NCBI RefSeq assembly: GCF_928381505.1
Contig: NZ_CAKMSJ010000001.1
Span: 401,911 to 465,910 of the forward strand
Source: Rothia endophytica
GTDB lineage: Bacteria; Actinomycetota; Actinomycetes; Actinomycetales; Micrococcaceae
Direction: 5' to 3'
Length of the DNA stretch: 64,000 nt
Shown: positions 42,138-50,252 of the stretch, in pieces
Layout of the letters: each line of letters starts with the position of its first letter
Numbering within the stretch: position 1 is the first letter of the stretch
Position numbers and translations under genes: made by a program
The notes under the pieces: model-generated
Told to the model about the DNA's origin: nothing
The model's input: the letters and a program-made list of their open reading frames with translations, nothing else
Databases searched by the model: none

Positions 42138-42307
42138 GCAGGTGGGAGCTGTAAGGGCATGCTGGTCGATGAAGCAAATTTTTCCGAGCGCGCGAGGAAT
42201 GAAAAAATTGCGGAATCAGCCGAACCTGTGAGGCTGGGCGTGAATCGCCTTGTGAGCGCTAGCGAACCGGGCGAGAGGGTCAGCAGGCCCTTACAGCTCC
42301 CACCTGC
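42138..42307 (+). repeat. Dispersed hairpin repeat, copy 2; candidate structured RNA
   Basis: A 170-base element between convergent genes. Arms 42138-42164 and 42281-42307 pair at 26 of 27 positions, with an A/G mismatch five pairs from the inner end as in copy 1, although the arm sequences are unrelated. Inner hairpins: 42174-42183 with 42202-42211 (GCAAATTTTT/AAAAAATTGC), 42217-42221 with 42232-42236 (CAGCC/GGCTG), and 42245-42249 with 42270-42274 (TCGCC/GGCGA). Loops include GAGCGCGCGA and GAACCTGTGA. GCGGAATCAGCCGA and GAGGCTGGGCGTGAAT are identical in both copies. No coding capacity. Could also act as a terminator for the two flanking genes. Confidence 0.8.
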
Positions 42308-42338
42308 TCAACCACCTAGTCAGCTTAACGACATTTCT

Positions 42339-43076
42339 CTAGACTCCGATATCCCGCATCTTTTTGGGGTCCCAGGGTAGCTCCCAGCCGAGTTCTTTGA
42401 AGAGGTTGGAGAGAATGAAGCCGGTAAAGCCCCAAATGGTGAAGGTTTCGTGGTCTCCGTGCACATCGAAGGCGGGTGACTTGTGCACCTTATAGGCGCT
42501 GTTGACGGCGGCGGTGTGGCGGTTTTGCGGGTCTAGCAGGTCTGCTACCGGCACGCGCACTACCAGAGTGGATTCGTCGGTATCCACTGCAGCGACGGGG
42601 GTGGGCAGCGTCCACCAGGCAATCACCGGGGTCACCATAAAGTTACTGACCGGTAGGGCAACGGGTTCTAGCTGGCCTAGTATCTCTACCCCGCTGGCAT
42701 CCAGCCCGGTTTCCTCAACCGCTTCGCGCAGGGCAGCCACTTGGGCAACGGGGACGCCTAGTCGAGCTGCCTCGTCGTGGTCTTCTGGGTCTACCCGTCC
42801 GCCGGGGAAGGCAGGCTGACCGGCATGGTGACGCAACCGGTCAGAGCGCACCAGTATCAGCAGGTCTATGTCATCCCCTACCGCTCCGCAGTGGCTCTCC
42901 GAGGGGCTGTCATCGAGCACACCAAAGAGGATGAGCACGGCAGCATCGCGGGCTTTTTCGGGGTCGATGCGGCCAATGCGCCAGGTATCTGCGCCTTCTA
43001 TCGCCGATGGGTTACGTTCCAGTAGTTCAAGGAGCTGGGTGCGTGTGGGGTGGCTGTGCGAAATATTCTCAGGCAT
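42339..43076 (-). CDS. NUDIX hydrolase, probable coenzyme A pyrophosphatase
   Basis: 245 residues. LLILVRSDRLRHHAGQPAFPGGRVDPEDHDE is the CoA-pyrophosphatase (UPF0035-type) signature and the NUDIX box continues to AALREAVEETGLD, with Glu residues for Mg2+ binding. It splits CoA or its derivatives to 3',5'-ADP and phosphopantetheine. The ATG lies within the last codons of nth (ATGCCTGA overlap), so the two genes are coupled, matching the order Rv3672c/Rv3674c in M. tuberculosis (without the thioredoxin-like gene between). Confidence 0.9.
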   Translation of the reverse strand: MPENISHSHPTRTQLLELLERNPSAIEGADTWRIGRIDPEKARDAAVLILFGVLDDSPSESHCGAVGDDIDLLILVRSDRLRHHAGQPAFPGGRVDPEDHDEAARLGVPVAQVAALREAVEETGLDASGVEILGQLEPVALPVSNFMVTPVIAWWTLPTPVAAVDTDESTLVVRVPVADLLDPQNRHTAAVNSAYKVHKSPAFDVHGDHETFTIWGFTGFILSNLFKELGWELPWDPKKMRDIGV

Positions 43077-43974
43077 TGAGGCCGTGCCCTTCTGCTCGGA
43101 GTTCTTGGCGGGTGGCTCCCTGTAGAAAGCGCAGGTGCAGGTGTTCGCGCCCGGGCGCCATCTCGTATTTCATCAGTGCCCGGGCCTTGTCTTCGTCGGT
43201 TTCGCCGGTGCCATAGGAGGGGCAGAGGTCAGCAACGGGGCAGACCCCGCAGGCCGGTTTTTGGGCGTGGCAGATACGCCGGCCGTGGTAGACCAGCCGG
43301 TGGGAGAGATTGGTCCAGTCCTTGGGCTCAAAGAGAGCGGCGACGGCGTGTTCCACCTTGACGGGGTCTTCTAAGTCGGTAAAGCCGAAGCGGCGGGCCA
43401 TGCGCCCAAAGTGGGTGTCCACGGTGATGCCGGGGCGCCCAAAGGCGTTACCCAGCACCACAAAGGCAGTTTTACGGCCTACGCCGGGGAGTTTGACCAG
43501 TTGCTCTAGTTTTCCCGGCACTTCCCCACCGTGATCAGCGACCAGCCGCTCGGCAAGCCCCACAATTGCCTTTGCCTTGGAGCGGTAGAAGCCCAGCGGC
43601 CTCACGATTTCTTCGACCTCTTCAATACGCGCTGTAGCCAGGGCCGCGGCGTCCGGGTAGCGGGCAAAGAGCTCGGGGGTGGTGGCGTTGACGCGGACGT
43701 CGGTGGTTTGGGCTGAGAGCACGGTTGCCACCAAGAGCTGGTAGGGGTTGGCAAAATCGAGTTCAGCTACGGCGTAGGGGTAGGTTTCCCCCAAAATTCG
43801 GTTGATTTTTCGGGCACGACGCACCAGGGCAAGTGGGCTTTCGCTCTCCCCTTTAGCCGCGGCGCGGGAGCGTTTGCGAGCTGCTGCCTCTGCCACCGGG
43901 GCAGGCACAGTACGGATTTCAAGCAGAGAACGTTTATCAGGGGTTAGCTCTATCGATGAGGGTGATTCAACCAT
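43069..43974 (-). CDS. nth: Endonuclease III
   Basis: 301 residues, base-excision repair DNA glycosylase/AP lyase for oxidised pyrimidines. LLVATVLSAQTTDVRVN (about 75) is the start of the catalytic helices, LPGVGRKTAFVVLGNAFG the helix-hairpin-helix with catalytic Lys, ITVDTHFGRMARR the catalytic Asp, and CHAQKPACGVCPVADLC the 4Fe-4S cluster site. The first 45 residues are an extra charged leader. ATG at 43974 stands seven bases after TAGGCT (leaderless), so the longer TTG start at 43992 is not used. Confidence 0.95.
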   Translation of the reverse strand: MVESPSSIELTPDKRSLLEIRTVPAPVAEAAARKRSRAAAKGESESPLALVRRARKINRILGETYPYAVAELDFANPYQLLVATVLSAQTTDVRVNATTPELFARYPDAAALATARIEEVEEIVRPLGFYRSKAKAIVGLAERLVADHGGEVPGKLEQLVKLPGVGRKTAFVVLGNAFGRPGITVDTHFGRMARRFGFTDLEDPVKVEHAVAALFEPKDWTNLSHRLVYHGRRICHAQKPACGVCPVADLCPSYGTGETDEDKARALMKYEMAPGREHLHLRFLQGATRQELRAEGHGLNA

Positions 43975-43981
43975 AGGAATG

Positions 43982-43987
43982 AGCCTA
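43982..43987 (-). promoter_or_regulatory. -10 box of nth, leaderless layout
   Basis: Minus-strand TAGGCT-CATTCCT-ATG; the box-to-start string differs by one base from that of the thiamine-binding protein gene at 29528. Confidence 0.5.
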
Positions 43988-44081
43988 CCCAAAAGCGGTT
44001 GTCAGAGCATAGCGCACCGGCAGTTCCAGTCATAGCCACACCGGGTATACCGTCACATTTCACGCAACACGAACAGTGATT

Positions 44082-44139
44082 TTGTGACAGCCGCTACACG
44101 GTGCACTATGGTGTTAGATAAATATTCGTGTGACTCACA
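44082..44139 (+). promoter_or_regulatory. acs promoter region with Crp-like half-sites
   Basis: TTGTGA (44082) and TATGGT (44107) could be -35 and -10. TGTGACTCACA at 44129-44139 is a perfect palindrome made of TGTGA and TCACA half-sites with only one base between, unlike the six of standard Crp/GlxR sites. A Crp-family gene lies at 49494. Confidence 0.35.
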
Positions 44140-44184
44140 TCAATGAGCCACGCCATGAACTTTCACATAGGAAAGGCAGAGCCC

Positions 44185-46119
44185 ATGACCGAAACCAACG
44201 TCTTTGCTCCCAGCGCAGAATTCTCAGCCCAAGCTAATGCCCAGCCCGGCATCTACGAAGAAGCCAAAGAAAAAGGGGTCGAGTTCTGGGCAGAGCAGGC
44301 TCGTGAGCTGCTGACCTGGTGCAAGCCTTTCACCGAAACCCTGGACTGGTCTAACCCTCCCTTCGCCAAGTGGTTTGCAGACGGTGAACTCAACGCCTGC
44401 TACAACGCAGTAGACCGCCACGTTGAGGCCGGCAACGGCGACCGCACCGCCATCCTCTTTGAAGGCGAACCCGGCGACACCGCCTCCTATACCTACGCCG
44501 AGCTCAAGGACGAAGTTTCCCGCGTCGCCAACGGCATCGAGTCCCTGGGCGTCACCAAGGGCGACCGCGTTGCCATTTACATGCCCATGATCGCTGAAGC
44601 CGTCATCGCTATGCTGGCCTGCGCCCGCGTAGGGGCCGTTCACTCAGTAGTCTTCGGCGGCTTCTCAGCCGACGCACTGCGCTCCCGCATTGAGGACGGC
44701 GAAGCCAAGCTGGTCATCACCGCTGACGGTTCCTACCGCCGCGGTAAGCCCTCCATGCTCAAGCCCGCCGTTGATGCCGCCCTAGAAAAGGGCGCTGAGA
44801 CCATCCAGAAGGTGCTGGTCGTCAAGCGCAACGGCGAAGAGGTCAACTGGGTTGAAGGCCGTGACGTCTGGTGGCACGAGCTCACCGCAGAACAGTCCAC
44901 CGACCACACCCCCTCAGCGCAGAACGCCGAAGACCCCCTGTTCATCCTCTACACCTCAGGCACCACCGGCAAGCCCAAGGGCATCCTGCACACCACCGGC
45001 GGCTACCTCACCCAGGGCGCCTTCACCCACAAGAACATCTTTGACCTCAAGCCCGAGACCGATGTCTACTGGTGCACCGCCGACGTCGGCTGGGTCACCG
45101 GCCACTCCTACGTCGCCTACGGCCCCCTGGTCAACGGCTCCACCCAGGTCATCTACGAAGGCACCCCCGACGCCCCGCACCGCGGACGCTTCTGGGAAAT
45201 CGTAGAAAAGTACGGGGTGACCATCATGTACACCTCCCCCACCGCCATCCGCACCATGATGAAGTGGGGCGAGGACATTCCCGCCAAGTTCGACCTCACC
45301 AGTCTGCGCGTCCTGGGCACCGTGGGTGAAGCCATCAACCCCGAAGCCTGGCGCTGGTTCCACCGCGTCATCGGTGGCGGCAGGTGCCCCATCGTGGACA
45401 CCTGGTGGCAGACCGAAACCGGCGCCATCATGGTCTCCCAGCTACCCGGCATCACCCACGCCAAGCCAGGCTCCGCCCAGCAGCCCATCCCCGGCATCAC
45501 CATCGACGTGGTCGATGACTTGGGCGACTCCCTGCCCAACGAGCAGTCCGGTTTCCTCACCATCCGCGAGCCCTGGCCCTCCATGTTGCGCACCATCTGG
45601 GGCGACGACGACCGCTTCGTCGACACCTACTGGTCACGCTTCGACAAGATGTACTTCGCAGGCGACGGCGCCAAGCGCGACGCCGACGGGGACCTCTGGG
45701 TCCTGGGTCGTGTGGACGACGTCATGAACGTCTCCGGCCACCGCCTCTCCACCCCGGAAATCGAATCCGCCCTGGTCTCACACCCCGCCGTAGCAGAAGC
45801 CGCAGTAGTTGGTGCTGCCGACGAAACCACCGGCCAGGCAGTCATGGCCTTCGTCATCCTCAATGACAGCGCCAAAGCAGAAGACCATGACCCTGCCGAA
45901 CTGGCAGAGCAGATTCGCGCCCACGTCGGTGTGGAAATCTCACCCATCGCCAAGCCCAAGCGTGTGCTGATTGTGGACGACCTGCCCAAGACCCGCTCCG
46001 GCAAGATCATGCGCCGCCTGCTCAAGGACGTCGCAGAAGACCGACCGGTCGGCGACACCACCACTCTGGCTGACCCCACCGTTATGCAGTCGATCGAGGC
46101 TAACTTCAAGCAGGGCTAA
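44185..46119 (+). CDS. acs: Acetyl-CoA synthetase
   Basis: 644-residue AMP-forming enzyme that makes acetyl-CoA from acetate, ATP and Co[21 protein letters not shown] is the P-loop, [19 protein letters not shown] the W-W-Q-T-E-T-G motif of Acs, and [19 protein letters not shown] the C-terminal lysine site (PKTRSGK) that protein acetylation shuts off. An AcuC deacetylase is encoded at 17317. ATG 44185 follows AGGAAAGG; an earlier in-frame ATG at 44143 lacks that support. Codon use is strongly biased to C-ending codons (GGC, ACC, CTC), suggesting high expression. Confidence 0.96.
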   Translation: MTETNVFAPSAEFSAQANAQPGIYEEAKEKGVEFWAEQARELLTWCKPFTETLDWSNPPFAKWFADGELNACYNAVDRHVEAGNGDRTAILFEGEPGDTASYTYAELKDEVSRVANGIESLGVTKGDRVAIYMPMIAEAVIAMLACARVGAVHSVVFGGFSADALRSRIEDGEAKLVITADGSYRRGKPSMLKPAVDAALEKGAETIQKVLVVKRNGEEVNWVEGRDVWWHELTAEQSTDHTPSAQNAEDPLFILYTSGTTGKPKGILHTTGGYLTQGAFTHKNIFDLKPETDVYWCTADVGWVTGHSYVAYGPLVNGSTQVIYEGTPDAPHRGRFWEIVEKYGVTIMYTSPTAIRTMMKWGEDIPAKFDLTSLRVLGTVGEAINPEAWRWFHRVIGGGRCPIVDTWWQTETGAIMVSQLPGITHAKPGSAQQPIPGITIDVVDDLGDSLPNEQSGFLTIREPWPSMLRTIWGDDDRFVDTYWSRFDKMYFAGDGAKRDADGDLWVLGRVDDVMNVSGHRLSTPEIESALVSHPAVAEAAVVGAADETTGQAVMAFVILNDSAKAEDHDPAELAEQIRAHVGVEISPIAKPKRVLIVDDLPKTRSGKIMRRLLKDVAEDRPVGDTTTLADPTVMQSIEANFKQG

Positions 46120-46152
46120 GGGCAAGAAATGCGTCACTAGCCGGTTTCCGCA

Positions 46153-46206
46153 GTCCGCCTCCAGTTTTCTCACGTTTCCGCAGAAAACTGGAGGCGGGCT
46201 CTTTAC
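46153..46206 (+). terminator. Terminator after acs
   Basis: CCGCCTCCAGTTTTCT pairs perfectly with AGAAAACTGGAGGCGG around an 11-base loop, then GCTCTTTA. Confidence 0.8.
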
Positions 46207-46224
46207 TGTGAAAAACTAGGAGCT

Positions 46225-46689
46225 ATGGCAACTACCGCGACTGCACCTAAACCCATCTTTGTTCTCAACGGGCCCAACCTTAACCTGCTGGGCACCCGCA
46301 AACCCGACATCTACGGGCACATCACCCTGGCAGATATCGAGGCGAGCCTGCACGCCCAAGCAGCCGAGCTGGGTCTGGACATCGAATTCATGCAGTCCAA
46401 CCACGAGGGTGCCCTCATCGACGAAATTCAGCGGGCCCGCACCGAAGGCTCGGCAATCATCATTAATCCCGCTGCCTACACGCACACCTCGGTCGCAATC
46501 CACGACGCCCTAGAGGCCGCCGAGCTGCCCATCGTTGAAGTGCATCTCTCTAATGTGCACCGCCGCGAGAGCTTCCGCCACCACTCCTACGTGTCTCTGC
46601 AGGCAACCGCCGTGATTGCCGGAGCTGGGGCTCAGGGCTACGAGCTGGCGCTGTCCTATCTTGCTCGCCAGCTTCAACCAGCCCGTTAA
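46225..46689 (+). CDS. aroQ: Type II 3-dehydroquinate dehydratase
   Basis: 154-residue dodecameric enzyme of the shikimate pathway, dehydrating 3-dehydroquinate to 3-dehydroshikimate. The signature [20 protein letters not shown] (residues 12-31) includes the active loop with Arg and Tyr; [18 protein letters not shown] carries Asn and the His region; [17 protein letters not shown] the catalytic His. Length is as expected. AGGAGC stands just before the ATG. It follows the acs terminator and lies 39 bases before the amino acid permease, with which it may be co-transcribed. Confidence 0.95.
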   Translation: MATTATAPKPIFVLNGPNLNLLGTRKPDIYGHITLADIEASLHAQAAELGLDIEFMQSNHEGALIDEIQRARTEGSAIIINPAAYTHTSVAIHDALEAAELPIVEVHLSNVHRRESFRHHSYVSLQATAVIAGAGAQGYELALSYLARQLQPAR

Positions 46690-46728
46690 ACCCAAGCTAG
46701 CGTCCTACATCTCACGAGGTCATACGGT

Positions 46729-47979
46729 ATGAGCACCACACCCCAGCGCAAGCTAACCTTGGCCGATGCAGTCTTCATTGGGGCTGGCTCTATGATTGGC
46801 GCAGGGCTCTTTGCAGCCTTTGCCCCCGCAGCACGGGCAGCCGGTGAATACCTGCTGGTATCACTGGCAATCGCCGCTTTTCTTGCCTTTGCTAATGCCA
46901 CCTCCAGCGCCCAGCTAGCCGCCCAGCACCCGCAGTCTGGTGGCACCTATATCTACGGCAAGAAACAGCTGGGTGATATTTGGGGCTTTCTCGCCGGCTG
47001 GTGCTTCGTGGTCGGCAAGACAGCCTCCTGCGCTGCTATGGCTATGACCTTCGCCGCCTACGCCGCGCCGTCCTGGCAAAAGCCTCTGGCTATTGGTGCG
47101 GTTCTCGCCCTTACCGCCGTCAACTACCGGGGTATTACCCGCACCGCTGCCCTGACTAAACTTTTGGTAACCCTGGTGTTAGCCGGTTTAGCGGTCTTCT
47201 TTCTTGCGATCTTGACCGGTACTTCACCAGCGCCCTTAGAAGCGATTGACTCAGCAACCCCTGGTATCTACGGGGTTCTACAGGGTGCCGGTCTGCTCTT
47301 CTTTGCCTTCGCCGGGTACGCACGCATCGCCACCATGGGCGGTGAGGTTAAACAGCCGGAACGCACTATCCCGCAGGCTATTCTCTGGGCGCTGAGCTTA
47401 GTGGGCTTGCTCTACCTGGCAGTTGCCCTTGTTGTACTGTCACAGTTCAGTCCGGCACAGCTAGCCAGCAGCGCAGCGCCCCTGGCTGATGCCGTTGGAG
47501 GGTCAGCTTTTGCCAGCGGGGTGCTCTCCCTAGCCGCTAGCCTGGCAGCCTTGGGCGCACTGTTAGCGCTCATTACAGGTATCGGCCGCACCGGTCACGC
47601 TATGGCGGTAGGCAAACACCTCCCAGCAGTTTTTGCTCCTCTACACCCCCGTTTTGGGGTGCCCCACCGCCTCGAAATGACGGTAGCGGTAGCTGTCTGC
47701 CTTCTCATCCTGCTCTTTGATGTGCGCGGGGCGATCGGCTTTTCGTCCTTCGGCATCCTGCTCTACTACTTCCTGGCTAACTGCGCCGCTTTTACGCAGG
47801 GTGCAGCACACCGCCGCTACCCTCGCTGGCTCCAGGTCACCGGTGCAGCAGGCTGTTTCATTGTGGTCTGGACGCTGCCACTCGCCTCCCTTATCGGCGG
47901 TCTAGTATTGCTAGCCTTCGGGTTGCTCTACTATCTGCTCTTAGCGCGGCGGCAGACTCAGGAGCCGGTTAGAAGTTAG
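46729..47979 (+). CDS. APC-family amino acid permease
   Basis: 416 residues with about twelve helices. The first motif, LADAVFIGAGSMIGAGLFAAFAPAARAAG, has the unwound first helix G-x-G-S-M-I-G of APC transporters, and the sixth helix (LFFAFAGYARIATMGGEVKQPERTIPQAI) has the F-A-G-x-x-x-x-A-T-x-x-x-E-[VT]-x-x-P signature. Substrate cannot be told. The stop codon overlaps that of marP on the other strand (TTAG), so there is no room for a terminator between the convergent genes. Confidence 0.88.
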   Translation: MSTTPQRKLTLADAVFIGAGSMIGAGLFAAFAPAARAAGEYLLVSLAIAAFLAFANATSSAQLAAQHPQSGGTYIYGKKQLGDIWGFLAGWCFVVGKTASCAAMAMTFAAYAAPSWQKPLAIGAVLALTAVNYRGITRTAALTKLLVTLVLAGLAVFFLAILTGTSPAPLEAIDSATPGIYGVLQGAGLLFFAFAGYARIATMGGEVKQPERTIPQAILWALSLVGLLYLAVALVVLSQFSPAQLASSAAPLADAVGGSAFASGVLSLAASLAALGALLALITGIGRTGHAMAVGKHLPAVFAPLHPRFGVPHRLEMTVAVAVCLLILLFDVRGAIGFSSFGILLYYFLANCAAFTQGAAHRRYPRWLQVTGAAGCFIVVWTLPLASLIGGLVLLAFGLLYYLLLARRQTQEPVRS

Positions 47980-49154
47980 GCGGCACAGGCCCCGGTAGCT
48001 ACAGTCTGCGCCCCGTTCTCTACCTGATTCAGCGCGTCAATAATGCTTGATGCTGGCACAGCGTAGCCGCTTTGCCCCTGGGTAGCTTTAGCAAAAATCA
48101 TGGCCATCACCGTGCCATCTTCGGTCAGTACAGGGCCACCGGAGTTACCCTGCTGAACGTCAGCGGCCAGCTGGTACACCAGGCGGGAGGGGTTGGTCTG
48201 GCCGGTCTGAGCGTCAACGGTCTGTGTGATTCCCAGCCCCTGTACCGTGGCAGGTTTGCTCTGGAAACCTCCACCACCGGGGTAGCCCATAAAGGAGACG
48301 GTAGTGCCCGCCGCTATTTCGGTGCCATCGATGGGCAGGGGGTTCACTGCCAAATCGGGGGCTGCGATGATGGCAATATCGAGAGCTTCATCAAAGTAGA
48401 TGACTTCACCGGTTGCTGCCTCTCCGCCCCGCGCCAGCAGAGTGGGGGTAGTGACGCCGGCAAGGACGTGAGCATTTGTCACGACCAGCCCGCCGTCCAC
48501 AGCGAAGCCAGAGCCTTCCGAAGTGTAATTACACGCTTGGGCGGCACCCACTACCTGCACTACTGAGGAGCTCGCGTTTTCTAGAACGGGGTTTGACAGT
48601 GGCTCAGAGGGGGCAGCCTGCTCAGGGAAGATCAGGTTGGTCACTTCGGGCAGCGCTGCCGCATCAATGACCTGCCCGCGAATTTCGGTGACTTTATCTT
48701 GCAGGGTAGCCGGAGTTACCGACATCATCCAGGAAATGACCCTTGATTCAGTGGTAGCAGCCGTAACGGCTGGGAGACCCAGCGGGCGAACCAACAGCAC
48801 AATAGTCACGATTACCAGAGCGCTGAGCAACAGGTTCAGCACACCACCAGCTAGACGTTCTAGGCCGCGTAAAGGAGTGGCATCCGTGATACGGCGCAAG
48901 GAGCGCCCCAAGGCCATCCCGATGGTCTGCCCCAGTACCAGGCACACAATAACGGTACCCAGCGCCACCAGCAGGTGCCATTGTGATCCCACCTGGTCAA
49001 TCATCCAGGGGGTGGCATAGACCGCCGCAGCAGCACCCATCACAAAGCCAACCAGTGTGCCCAGGGCAACGAAAAGGCCCTGACGTAGACCTGTCAGAAA
49101 ATACAGCCCAATGACGGCCAGAACCGCAATATCAAGGACGGTCGCAGCGCTCAT
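47976..49154 (-). CDS. marP: MarP-type periplasmic serine protease (CvpA + trypsin fold)
   Basis: 392 residues. Residues 1-160 hold four membrane helices of the CvpA/colicin V type; 190-390 is a trypsin-like protease outside the membrane with His in TNAHVLAG (about 229), Asp in ALDIAII (about 259) and Ser in QGNSGGPVL (about 338). Two cysteines, in AQACNYTSEG (about 208) and TGACAA at the end (about 390), match the pair that forms a regulatory disulfide in Rv3671c (MarP), where the protease protects against acid and oxidation. ATG at 49154 has GGAGAAGG before it; the track of in-frame sequence upstream is not conserved. Confidence 0.9.
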   Translation of the reverse strand: MSAATVLDIAVLAVIGLYFLTGLRQGLFVALGTLVGFVMGAAAAVYATPWMIDQVGSQWHLLVALGTVIVCLVLGQTIGMALGRSLRRITDATPLRGLERLAGGVLNLLLSALVIVTIVLLVRPLGLPAVTAATTESRVISWMMSVTPATLQDKVTEIRGQVIDAAALPEVTNLIFPEQAAPSEPLSNPVLENASSSVVQVVGAAQACNYTSEGSGFAVDGGLVVTNAHVLAGVTTPTLLARGGEAATGEVIYFDEALDIAIIAAPDLAVNPLPIDGTEIAAGTTVSFMGYPGGGGFQSKPATVQGLGITQTVDAQTGQTNPSRLVYQLAADVQQGNSGGPVLTEDGTVMAMIFAKATQGQSGYAVPASSIIDALNQVENGAQTVATGACAA

Positions 49155-49364
49155 CGCCTTCTCCGTTTCTGCACCCATCCCTCGGATAGGTCATGTATCT
49201 AAACAGCGGGGGTAGTGCCCCGATGCGGAAGAATAAAGGTTACCGTCTGAACCTGGGAGAACAGCGAGTAAACAGGCGCCAAAAATCCCTGGGAACTCCC
49301 CGCATACTCCAAAAAAGGTTTTGAAAGCACCCAATATCATGTAGTCTCTTTAGTAGTTGAATAT

Positions 49365-49382
49365 GTCACAAGCAAATGTGAC
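49365..49382. promoter_or_regulatory. Crp-like palindrome upstream of crp
   Basis: GTCACA-AGCAAA-TGTGAC is a perfect palindrome. It lies directly before a possible promoter (TTGAAA 49388, TAGTAC 49410). The half-sites are the reverse order of the usual TGTGA-N6-TCACA, so binding by Crp is not certain. The rest of the 339-base gap (49155-49493) shows no other gene. Confidence 0.45.
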
Positions 49383-49493
49383 GCGCATTGAAACAGCTCA
49401 TACTATGCTTAGTACTCTGCCCGGTAGCACCATACAAGTTGCTTCTCGCACTTTTGCTCTCCACTTTAGAACTGTTCTAGGAGTTTTTGAACT

Positions 49494-50171
49494 ATGGATA
49501 TTGAAGTACTACGCCGCGCTCCCCTCTTTGCATCACTCGATGATGAAGCTTTTGCAGCCCTGACCGAGGACATCACCGAAGTTGACCTGTCCCGTGGCGC
49601 TACCCTTTTCTACGAAGGCGATCAGGGCGACCAGCTTTACTTTGTCATCTCAGGCAAGATGAAGCTGGGACGCACCGCATCTGACGGCCGTGAAAACTTG
49701 GTAGCCATCATGGGCCCGGGTGAAATCTTCGGCGAGATGGCGCTCTTTGATCCCTCACCCCGTTCCACCAGTGCAACCGCTGTGTCTGAAACCCGACTGG
49801 CAGGTGTTAAGCACGAGTCCCTGCGCAAGGCAATGGAGAAGTCACCCAACATCTCAGCTCAGGTGCTGCAGGCTCTAGCCCGCCGCCTGCGTCGCACCAA
49901 TGAGAACCTGGCTGACCTGGTTTTCTCAGATGTTCCCGGTCGCGTGGCTAAGGCACTGCTTGATTTGGCTGACCGTTTCGGTCGCCCCGCCACCGACGGC
50001 GTCCTGGTTGCTCACGAGCTCACCCAGGAAGAACTGGCACAGCTGGTTGGCGCTTCCCGCGAAACCGTGAACAAGGCTCTTGCTGAGTTCGTTTCACGCG
50101 GTTGGATCCGCCTCGAAGCACGCGCAGTGGTCATCCTTGATCTGCAGCGTCTGCGTCAGCGTTCACGCTAA
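49494..50171 (+). CDS. crp: Crp/Fnr family regulator, GlxR-like
   Basis: 225 residues. cNMP-binding beta roll at 10-120 (GDQGDQLYFVISGKMKLGRT, GPGEIFGEMALFDPSPRSTSATAVSETRLA with the phosphate-binding R-S-T-S), a long dimer helix (SPNISAQVLQALARRLRRTNE), and a C-terminal winged helix (LTQEELAQLVGASRETVNKALAEFVSRGWI, 168-197) with the R-E-T-V-N-K recognition helix of actinobacterial Crp/GlxR. A global regulator of carbon use in relatives. AGGAG stands 10 bases before the ATG. Same neighbourhood as Rv3676. Confidence 0.95.
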   Translation: MDIEVLRRAPLFASLDDEAFAALTEDITEVDLSRGATLFYEGDQGDQLYFVISGKMKLGRTASDGRENLVAIMGPGEIFGEMALFDPSPRSTSATAVSETRLAGVKHESLRKAMEKSPNISAQVLQALARRLRRTNENLADLVFSDVPGRVAKALLDLADRFGRPATDGVLVAHELTQEELAQLVGASRETVNKALAEFVSRGWIRLEARAVVILDLQRLRQRSR

Positions 50172-50191
50172 ACACTTCAACCGTTACCGGT

Positions 50192-50233
50192 CAAAAAAGG
50201 TGGGCACCCCAGCTGGGGTGCCCACCTTTTTGT
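50192..50233. terminator. Strong bidirectional terminator after crp
   Basis: AAAAAAGGTGGGCACCCC and its complement form an almost perfect 18-bp stem and end in TTTTT, shared by crp and the convergent NUDIX gene. Confidence 0.9.
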
Positions 50234-50252
50234 CGTCACTCGTGGCTAGGCT

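Noticed and set aside
24196..42307. CRISPR array or IS ends as explanation of the hairpin repeats
   Set aside because: The copies are 18 kb apart, internally structured and not regularly spaced; no transposase or cas gene and no clear target duplication is visible.
44852..45727. Open frames in other frames and strands within acs
   Set aside because: Caused by the strong C-ending codon bias of acs; translations are repeats of P, T, S and A.
49357..49563. Small open frame upstream of crp
   Set aside because: It overlaps the crp start in another frame, covers the presumed promoter and palindrome, and shows no ribosome site or family pattern.
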